Shown here: positions 1 to 3,678 of the stretch, piece by piece | Layout of the letters: each line of letters opens with the position of its first letter | How positions within the stretch are numbered: position 1 is the stretch's first letter | DNA from: Cloacimonetes bacterium UBA6081 | Lineage (GTDB): Bacteria > Cloacimonadota > Cloacimonadia > Cloacimonadales > Cloacimonadaceae | Assembly: GCA_002428685.1 (NCBI GenBank) | Contig: DIXL01000040.1 | Location: 1 to 9,271, forward strand | DNA: 9,271 bases | Direction: 5' to 3' | Made by a program: the position numbers and the translations under genes | The notes under the pieces: model-generated | Told to the model about the DNA's origin: nothing | The model's database searches: none | What the model saw: the letters and a program-made list of their open reading frames with translations, nothing else

Positions 1-50
1 AACGGAAGATAACTGCCTATATTCCAATTATCTATATCTGTCATCCCTCT

Positions 51-93
51 GGGATTTTTCAGGGCTGGATTCCCGCCTCCGCGGGAACGACAA
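51..93 (+). repeat. REP-like hairpin repeat, copy 1
   Basis: A 43-bp block is repeated at 3455-3497 with a single mismatch. Its core, TTCCCGC-CTCC-GCGGGAA at 69-86, is a perfect 7-bp stem with a 4-nt loop, followed by CGACAA. Hairpins of the type 'GGATTCCCGC...GCGGGAAyGAC' are common dispersed intergenic repeats (REP-like) in many bacteria. Two copies 3.4 kb apart in the same orientation, both intergenic, fit that class. No function is claimed. Confidence 0.8.
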
Positions 94-185
94 ACAGTTT
101 TCGCTATGTGCATGATCTTAATTATTACAACGTAACTTCCTGCCCCACCCCTCATATCAATTGCAACCCCTTTTTTACAGACAGC

Positions 186-208
186 AAAAGCGGGATTTAA
201 CCCCCGCC
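186..208 (-). terminator. Probable intrinsic terminator of the minus-strand small gene
   Basis: Read on the minus strand, GGCGGG (208-203) and CCCGC (194-190) can form a 5-bp GC stem (GCGGG/CCCGC) with an 8-nt loop. It is followed directly by TTTT (189-186). It lies downstream of the small minus-strand gene at 285-446, beyond the tandem repeat. The stem is short, so the call is moderate. Confidence 0.4.
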
Positions 209-240
209 TTCCCTGTCCCCAGCGTAGCTCTCACTTGAAA

Positions 241-316
241 TCTCACTGCGAAGCTCTCACTGCGAAGCTCTCACTGCGAAGCTCTCACTGCGAAGCTCTC
301 ACTGCGAAGCTCTCAC
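241..316. repeat. 14-bp tandem repeat, 5.4 units
   Basis: The unit TCTCACTGCGAAGC is repeated five times without mismatch (241-310), followed by a partial sixth unit TCTCAC (311-316). A degenerate unit lies upstream (about 222-240). Because 14 is not a multiple of three, changes in copy number would change the reading frame of anything translated through it. The minus-strand gene at 285-446 reads into the first units and stops there. Confidence 0.95.
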
Positions 317-446
317 CTACATATTCGTAATCAGGAATTACATACTTGCGACCGATGCACAGCGTTCCTTTGCGGTAGCTGCCAAAGGTCATTTCATCCA
401 CTGTTCCGGAATAGGTCTGGATGCCATACTTGAATTTGACTTTCAT
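285..446 (-). CDS. Small hypothetical protein, 53 aa, C-terminus formed by tandem repeat
   Basis: An ATG at 446-444 is preceded by a good Shine-Dalgarno (CGGAGGG on the minus strand, about 454-460) with 8-9 nt spacing. The product starts MKVKFKYGIQTYSGTVDEMT and continues through FGSYRKGTLCIGRKYVIPDY. Aromatic and charged beta-like residues alternate, with no signal peptide or membrane segment. I do not recognise the family. After residue 43 the reading frame enters the 14-bp tandem repeat, giving ESFAVRASQ and then TGA, so the last nine or so residues are repeat-encoded. This suggests the gene was once longer and was truncated by the repeat, although a naturally small protein cannot be excluded. 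It lies downstream of the broken gene at 502-849 on the same strand, with a 55-bp gap. The start and ribosome binding site are convincing; expression is not proven. Confidence 0.55.
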   Translation of the reverse strand: MKVKFKYGIQTYSGTVDEMTFGSYRKGTLCIGRKYVIPDYEYVGESFAVRASQ

Positions 447-501
447 GATAAAAGCCCTCCGTTGTTTTATTTGAGGAATTGCTCCTTCTACTTATATTGG
501 G

Positions 502-849
502 CTAACATTTGGGAGAGCTGCGCATAAAGTTTGGAGTCGATGCTGCCATGATAAGTTCAAAGCTGTGTCTGTTTTCATTGGCAGCATGGACTACAAACGG
601 CTGCCCCTGGGTTGGCAGGATGTCGTGTGTAGTCCTTACAGCTCTAAAATTGGGGAATAAGTTTGTAATTGGGGAAGGCTGTAACGACTCCACACTTGCT
701 CACATCTCGCTAACGAACCGTTCGTAGCCATTTACCGCAGATAACAGGCCAGCTTCCACCGCAGCCTTAGCCGTTATGCAGGGGAGGGCTTGGGCGTAGA
801 TATCTGCGCGGGTTAGAATAACCAAATCCAGGCTGTATTTATCCGCCAT
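502..849 (-). pseudogene. Small unknown gene interrupted by a TGA and structured repeat A
   Basis: From ATG at 849-847 the minus strand encodes 49 residues (MADKYSLDLVILTRADIYAQ, then ALPCITAKAAVEAGLLSAVN, then GYERFVSEM) and reaches TGA at 702-700. Three bases later (697) the 171-bp repeat A begins. The same frame stays open through the whole repeat and ends at TAG 504-502 (..STPNFMRSSPKC). The arrangement is host sequence, one stop, in-frame repeat, short tail. No Shine-Dalgarno is visible before the ATG. The upstream protein is rich in Ala/Leu helices and is not recognised. Alternatively the 49-aa ORF ends naturally at the TGA and the repeat simply landed after it. A GTG at 693-691 could open the repeat-encoded part, but it has no ribosome binding site. 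Confidence 0.4.
527..697 (-). repeat. Cloverleaf coding repeat, copy A (171 bp)
   Basis: Plus-strand coordinates of the paired strands are: terminal stem 527-539/685-697 (13 bp, one mismatch at position 5), arm 540-547/580-587 (ATGCTGCC/GGCAGCAT, perfect), arm 588-595/628-635 (GGACTACA/TGTAGTCC, perfect), arm 636-642/678-684 (TTACAGC/GCTGTAA, perfect). The four helices abut exactly (539|540, 587|588, 635|636, 684|685), giving a four-way junction with arms of 48, 48 and 49 nt. On the minus strand the frame is open and reads VESLQPSPITNLFPNFRAVR, then TTHDILPTQGQPFVVHAANE, ending AASTPNF, matching copy B codon for codon without gaps. The family is new to me. Confidence 0.9.
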
Positions 850-880
850 GTCAACGGAATTTTAATATGCACCAGTTTTG

Positions 881-894
881 GCACTTTAAAGTGC
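881..894. promoter_or_regulatory. 14-bp perfect palindrome between divergent genes, possible operator
   Basis: GCACTTTAAAGTGC is a perfect palindrome in the 64-bp gap between the divergent minus-strand (849) and plus-strand (914) reading frames. The heptamer TGCACCA occurs on both sides of it (869-875 and 893-899). A dyad between divergent genes is the usual site of a repressor operator, but no regulator is identified, and the flanking genes look damaged, so this may be a relic. Confidence 0.35.
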
Positions 895-913
895 ACCACT
901 CACCATCTCGGAT

Positions 914-1590
914 ATGTGCCGGGCTTGCTTTGTGAGCTGGGATGCGCAGTTGATTACCACAGGTAATGAAGTGCTGGATTTGGATTTGTTTGCGGGCGCG
1001 GGATGGGATAAGGCAAACCAGTTAAGTGTGGAGTCGTTTCAGCCTTCCCTTTATTCACGGCTATTTCCCAATTCTGCGGCTGAAAGGACTACACACGGCA
1101 CCCAGCCAACCCAGCCATCCCCGTCTGTAGTCCATACCACCGCTAAGCAGGAGACAGCTTCAAAGATCGGTGAGGCGGTATCGACTCCAGACTTAAATAT
1201 TCCTGCTCCTCCCGGTGAGGGACTTACCGGCACAGTGGTGGACGCCCCATCCGAATACTACGTGCGTTTGGCGGTGCAATATCTGGGCGGTTATTATCGG
1301 CCCCAGCGGGATATCGCGCAAATCCACAGTTATCAATCAAGCCCTTTATGCAGGATTTGGCAGAGGCGGGGAAACTGGAAAACGAGAAAAAGATTGTGAG
1401 TATCCTGCGTGAATTTAGCTTGCAGGAAATGCCCCACCACCGGCTGCTAAGCTCAAGTAAATTAACGGGATTGGACTTCCGGCGCGCCATCGAAAGCCTG
1501 ATTGAACGGCAGGGAGTGATCTGCATCGAGCGTAGAGGGTATCAGAGCAGGGTGGCAAGGTTCTATAAGCGGAATCCGGTGTTGGTGTAG
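914..1590 (+). pseudogene. Unknown gene with in-frame repeat B and a frameshift
   Basis: The frame starting near ATG 914 reads ..VSWDAQLITTGNEVLDLDLF, AGAGWDKANQ, passes through repeat B without a stop, and resumes as NIPAPPGEGLTGTVVDAPSE, YYVRLAVQYLGGYYRPQRDI before losing sense near 1320. The continuation is in the frame of 1348-1590: PQLSIKPFMQDLAEAGKLEN, EKKIVSILREFSLQEMPHHR, then a helix-rich tail ending RFYKRNPVLV with TAG at 1588. One missing base at the AAA of 1320-1322 would join the two frames. The C-terminal part (about 80 residues, helices followed by IERRGYQSRVARF) looks like a small winged-helix-type domain, which is inference only. No good ribosome binding site precedes 914, so the true start is uncertain. 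The family is not recognised. Sequencing error is an alternative to a real frameshift. Confidence 0.5.
1024..1194 (+). repeat. Cloverleaf coding repeat, copy B (171 bp)
   Basis: The terminal stem is 1024-1036/1182-1194 (13 bp, one mismatch at position 5). The arms are 1037-1044/1078-1085 (TTTCAGCC/GGCTGAAA), 1086-1093/1126-1133 (GGACTACA/TGTAGTCC) and 1134-1141/1174-1181 (ATACCACC/GGCGGTAT, one A-C mismatch). All helices abut at the junction. Arm lengths are 49, 48 and 48 nt, identical to copy A. The sense frame reads VESFQPSLYSRLFPNSAAER, TTHGTQPTQPSPSVVHTTAK, ending EAVSTPDL, and joins the flanking gene in frame on both sides. At 57 codons the insertion preserves the host frame. Confidence 0.92.
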
Positions 1591-1594
1591 TTAG

Positions 1595-1630
1595 GTGATG
1601 AAGTGATGGAGTGATGAGGTGATGAAGTGA
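1595..1630. repeat. 8-bp degenerate tandem repeat GTGATGRR
   Basis: Four units (GTGATGAA, GTGATGGA, GTGATGAG, GTGATGAA) plus a partial GTGA lie just after the stop codon of the broken gene ending at 1590. The stretch 1591-1760 contains no gene that I can support. Confidence 0.8.
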
Positions 1631-1761
1631 CCTCGGAGGGCATCAATTTCATTGTTTCATCGATTTATGGGTTCTGAGACAAGTTTTAGGATGATGATAT
1701 GTCGCTCTGTGGGCTTGAATGGTGTTATGGTGAGATGAGAAAGAGGGGATAATTCTAAATC

Positions 1762-1799
1762 TGCAAAGAAAAACCCGACCACCAAGGGTAGCCGGGTTT
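1762..1799 (-). terminator. Intrinsic terminator of the 1824-2955 minus-strand unit
   Basis: Read on the minus strand, AAACCCG (1799-1793) pairs with CGGGTTT (1777-1771). The inner GCTACC and GGTGGT can also pair in RNA using two G-U wobbles around a CTT loop. The stem is followed by a T-rich tract (TTTTCTTTG, 1770-1762). It begins 24 bp beyond the stop codon of the gene at 1824-2216, where a rho-independent terminator is expected. Confidence 0.8.
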
Positions 1800-1823
1800 A
1801 ATGCTTTATTACAAGGGGAAGCG

Positions 1824-2216
1824 TTATGCCTGTTCTTCCTCGGTTTCTTCGGGTTCGTCGGCTTCGGCTTCGGCTTCGGCTTCGGCTTCGGCTTCTTCGC
1901 CTTTCACCTGTACGCTGATATCCACAGAGCATTTGGCCAAATCGGGATAGAAATCGTCCACATATTCGCGCACGGTGGTATCTATATCGCTGTGTTTATC
2001 CAGGATTTCCTGGCTGAAATAGACCTTGATGATGGTGGAATTCAGGGTATGGTTTATGTTAACCTTTGGCATTTCACCATATACATTATTCAAAAACTCG
2101 GGTAGTGATTTGGATAGTTTTACAGTTCCGTTTATCTTTTTGTAAGATTTCAAACCGAAGTGAGCTGCCAATGCAGTTCCGCCGATCAACAACAGTGCTT
2201 TGAAGAACTTTTTCAT
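1824..2216 (-). CDS. Membrane-anchored protein with acidic Glu-Ala repeat tail
   Basis: The protein has 130 residues. The N-terminus MKKFFKALLLIGGTALAAHF is a basic-then-hydrophobic segment (residues 2-20) typical of a signal peptide or membrane anchor; no lipobox cysteine is seen. Residues about 25-105 form a small mixed alpha/beta region (PKVNINHTLNSTIIKVYFSQ, then EILDKHSDIDTTVREYVDDF). The last 25 residues are acidic low complexity, with EA dipeptides encoded by a perfect GGCTTC hexanucleotide repeat at 1860-1895. A Shine-Dalgarno (GAGGT on the minus strand) lies about 8 nt before the ATG. The start is 19 bp after the stop of the upstream gene (2236-2955), so the two are almost certainly cotranscribed, and a terminator follows at 1762-1799. 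I do not recognise the family; function is unknown, and location at or outside the inner membrane is inferred. Confidence 0.85.
   Translation of the reverse strand: MKKFFKALLLIGGTALAAHFGLKSYKKINGTVKLSKSLPEFLNNVYGEMPKVNINHTLNSTIIKVYFSQEILDKHSDIDTTVREYVDDFYPDLAKCSVDISVQVKGEEAEAEAEAEAEADEPEETEEEQA
1860..1895. repeat. Hexanucleotide repeat (GGCTTC)x6 inside a coding region
   Basis: Six perfect units of GGCTTC encode the Glu-Ala run in the tail of the protein at 1824-2216. The unit length is a multiple of three, so slippage would lengthen or shorten the acidic tail without breaking the frame. Confidence 0.95.
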
Positions 2217-2235
2217 GGTCTATACCTCGCATCCT

Positions 2236-2955
2236 TTATTTGTATATGGATTTTATTTTGCCCCAGCTTCGGTTCTGAATGAACTTTGGCTGCTGGATAA
2301 TCATATCTGTAACGGCAATGGGTCCCAGTGCGAATTCGCTGAATCCGAAGGTTACCACGCCGGTTATGGAAGAATAATGAGAGCTGGCTGCATAAGACTT
2401 GTTAGCTCCCCGGGCAGAGAACATGTCGCAAATAATTGTGCAGGTACCGCTACCATCTGTTACCTGGAATTTGGTTTTCTGGCTTTTACTGCCGGAAGAT
2501 GTGGTATTTAGTAAGCGGGTGTAAACGCCTTCGTAGGCTTCGGCTTCATCTGCGCGGGAAAGCTGGCCGGTGGTAATGATTACCGGCATTGGCAATGGAT
2601 TGTTACTGCTAACGAGCTTGGACTGCGAGATGGCCTGTAAACAGGTCATGCCATAAGCTTCCGAAACGGTGCCACTTATGCGAACCTTGTCTCCGGTGTT
2701 GACAGCATTATCTTTGTCGTGGACATAAATGCCACGCCAGGGACCATTAAGCGGTTCGCTGATAAAGTAACCACCGTTTCTGTAGTTGGTTGCGATAACA
2801 ATTCCCTCGGTGCTAACGTTTTTTCCTAAATAGCGGGAGGGATATGTCCCATCGCTTCCAGAAGTGGAAGTGAACTGAATTTCATATATGGAAATGGCCG
2901 CAGCCCCAATACTGAGGCTTACAATCAGGATAAGCAGAATTATTATCTTCGGCAT
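2236..2955 (-). CDS. Exported protein with tandem OB-fold-like domains
   Basis: The protein has 239 residues. Residues 1-20 (MPKIIILLILIVSLSIGAAA) form a clear signal peptide with a probable cleavage site after the Ala run, so the protein is exported. Residues about 45-115 have the pattern of the OB-fold found in secreted nuclease-associated proteins (YhcR/ExeM-like OB domain): VSTEGIVIAT, then GGYFISEP, GIYVHD, GDKVRISGTVSE. A second beta-rich region follows (EAYEGVYTRLLN about 140-150, then KFQVTDGSGTCTIICDMF, ending ITGVVTFGFSEFALGP) and looks like a second OB fold. No nuclease catalytic domain is present, so nucleic-acid or glycan binding is possible but not shown. A ribosome binding site AGAGGTG lies 4 nt before ATG 2955-2953. 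A consensus promoter sits just upstream, and the gene at 1824-2216 follows after 19 bp. Confidence 0.9.
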   Translation of the reverse strand: MPKIIILLILIVSLSIGAAAISIYEIQFTSTSGSDGTYPSRYLGKNVSTEGIVIATNYRNGGYFISEPLNGPWRGIYVHDKDNAVNTGDKVRISGTVSEAYGMTCLQAISQSKLVSSNNPLPMPVIITTGQLSRADEAEAYEGVYTRLLNTTSSGSKSQKTKFQVTDGSGTCTIICDMFSARGANKSYAASSHYSSITGVVTFGFSEFALGPIAVTDMIIQQPKFIQNRSWGKIKSIYK

Positions 2956-2959
2956 AATT

Positions 2960-3002
2960 CACCTCTATGATTACATTTTAATGCACCACTACTTCTTGTC
3001 AA
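2960..3002 (-). promoter_or_regulatory. Sigma-70-type promoter and ribosome binding site for the 2955-1824 unit
   Basis: On the minus strand, TTGACA (3002-2997) is separated by 16 nt from TAAAAT (2980-2975), close to the sigma-70 consensus. Transcription would start near 2968, leaving a leader of about 12 nt that is just long enough to hold AGAGGTG (2966-2960), placed 4 nt before the ATG. The close fit of promoter, leader and start supports this being the real promoter. Confidence 0.65.
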
Positions 3003-3082
3003 GCTAAATCAGTGCCAATTTTAGGATTATTTTAGCTCATAGGTGATTATTTTCCGCAGTCTTGATGGAAATGCCCTGAGTA

Positions 3083-3137
3083 GGGGGAGGTGAATATGGA
3101 TAATAGTTACACGGATTGGACGGATAGAGCGGATTAA
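3083..3137 (+). other. Strong ribosome binding site with 13-codon reading frame (gene-start remnant)
   Basis: GGGGGAGGTG followed by AAT and ATG (3096-3098) is the best Shine-Dalgarno/start pair on this strand of the interval. The frame (MDNSYTDWTDRAD) ends after 13 codons inside the ACACGGAT-type repeat. It may be the start of a gene whose body was lost when the repeat arrived, or a chance match. Translation is not claimed. Confidence 0.25.
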
Positions 3138-3150
3138 AACGGATTATTTT
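3109..3150 (+). repeat. ACACGGAT-type dispersed repeat, copy 1
   Basis: ACACGGATTGGACGGATAGA and the following GCGGATTAAAACGGATT match 3223-3266 with a few substitutions over about 37 bp. The consensus is roughly ACACGGAT-Y-GGACGGA-YARAGCRGATTAAMACGGATT. Confidence 0.8.
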
Positions 3151-3222
3151 TTACTTACAAAGAGTAAAAGAGTAAAGTGAAGGAACATCACTCCATCGCT
3201 CAGTATTATAAAAAGAATAGAC

Positions 3223-3266
3223 ACACGGATCGGACGGACAAAGCAGATTAACACGGATTTATGTTT
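3223..3266 (+). repeat. ACACGGAT-type dispersed repeat, copy 2
   Basis: ACACGGATCGGACGGACAAA, then GCAGATTAACACGGATT. It is directly repeated with respect to 3109-3150 and ends 1 bp before the decayed cloverleaf repeat at 3268. Confidence 0.8.
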
Positions 3267-3267
3267 T

Positions 3268-3449
3268 AGCAGTTGTCATTCGGCCCCACCGCAGACATTA
3301 AACCTACCTCAATTTTCGGGGATTAACGACTCATGAGGGGAGTAGGTTAGTGCTTGTCTGGTATGCGTATCGTTGGCTTGCGCATGTCCTTGACGCCAAA
3401 AGAAATTGAGGACAATTCATTAATCGGAACGGCGTCAATGATTCCTGCT
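3268..3449 (+). repeat. Cloverleaf repeat, copy E: non-coding, decayed relative of copy D
   Basis: The left end AGCAGTTGTCATT and right end TGATTCCTGCT match the ends of copy D (AGCAGGAGTCATT and TGACTCCTGCT). The last arm is intact: TTGACGCC 3390-3397 pairs perfectly with GGCGTCAA 3431-3438 and spans 49 nt, as in D. The first arm also keeps its length (3279-3326, 48 nt) but only TT/AA and CCCC/GGGG pair. Translation shows homology to D: SSCH...PQFSGINDS against SRSH...PDFSGAKDS, and LTPKEIE...TASMIPA against LLPNKLE...TAAMTPA. TGA at 3334-3336, TAG at 3343-3345 and a frame change before the last arm show that it is not translated. Confidence 0.75.
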
Positions 3450-3454
3450 AAGCT

Positions 3455-3497
3455 GGGATTCTTCAGGGCTGGATTCCCGCCTCCGCGGGAACGACAA
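3455..3497 (+). repeat. REP-like hairpin repeat, copy 2
   Basis: This is identical to 51-93 except for one base, with the same 7-bp TTCCCGC/GCGGGAA hairpin. It starts 5 bp after the decayed cloverleaf repeat ends. Confidence 0.8.
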
Positions 3498-3549
3498 GTG
3501 TAGTACTCAATCTTCAGGGAGTATGTGTATATATTTTCGATCTCTCAAT

Positions 3550-3586
3550 ACGTGTTAATCCGATTTATCCGCTCAACCCGTGTAAC
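3550..3586 (-). repeat. ACACGGAT-type dispersed repeat, inverted copy
   Basis: The minus strand reads TTACACGGGTTGAGCGGATA then AATCGGATTAACACG, a diverged form of the copies at 3109-3150 and 3223-3266 in opposite orientation. Confidence 0.6.
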
Positions 3587-3668
3587 CATTCATTTTCTCA
3601 GGAACCGCCAGCGGAGTTTGTAATTTTCATTTGACAGTATGACCAAGCTGCGAAACGATGATACGAAT

Positions 3669-3674
3669 GAGGTG
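3669..3674 (+). promoter_or_regulatory. Ribosome binding site fixing the uvrA TTG start
   Basis: GAGGTG lies 4 nt before TTG 3679-3681. An in-frame TGA at 3673-3675 excludes any earlier start, and no ATG or GTG occurs before the conserved N-terminal beta-strand, so the TTG is the start. Confidence 0.85.
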
Positions 3675-3678
3675 AAAA

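Larger units (their letters stand above)
2956..3678. other. Gene-free 723-bp interval made largely of dispersed repeats
   Basis: No convincing gene lies here. From left to right it holds the promoter of the minus-strand unit, a strong ribosome binding site with a 13-codon remnant (3083-3137), two direct copies of an ACACGGAT-type repeat (3109-3150, 3223-3266), a decayed cloverleaf repeat (3268-3449), a REP-like hairpin (3455-3497), an inverted ACACGGAT-type copy (3550-3586) and the uvrA leader. A TTGACA at 3631-3636 could serve uvrA, but no good -10 box is seen at the right distance. Confidence 0.8.

Noticed and set aside
241..316. CRISPR array
   Set aside because: The 14-bp units are contiguous with no spacers, and no cas genes are nearby.
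700..702. Selenocysteine or other recoding at the TGA before repeat A
   Set aside because: No structure that could act as a recoding signal was identified specifically at this TGA, and a simple stop or mutation explains it.
509..727. 72-codon plus-strand ORF across copy A
   Set aside because: It is the antisense reading of repeat A; similarity to B, C and D is in the minus-strand frame.
1024..1194. The cloverleaf might be a tRNA or tRNA-like RNA
   Set aside because: Arms of 48-49 nt with 7-8-bp base stems, no T-loop or anticodon features, and 171 bp total length; the resemblance is only topological.
1215..1526. Overlapping ORFs on both strands across 1215-1526
   Set aside because: They are shadows in other frames of the frameshifted plus-strand gene, with no ribosome binding sites and no protein-like composition.
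3363..3503. 46-codon plus-strand ORF starting MRIVGLRMSLTPKEIE
   Set aside because: It has no ribosome binding site, and it is built from the last arm of decayed copy E followed by the REP-like hairpin, so it is repeat-derived coincidence.
3631..3660. uvrA promoter with TTGACA at 3631-3636
   Set aside because: At 16-18 nt spacing the would-be -10 is AACGAT or similar, too poor to call.
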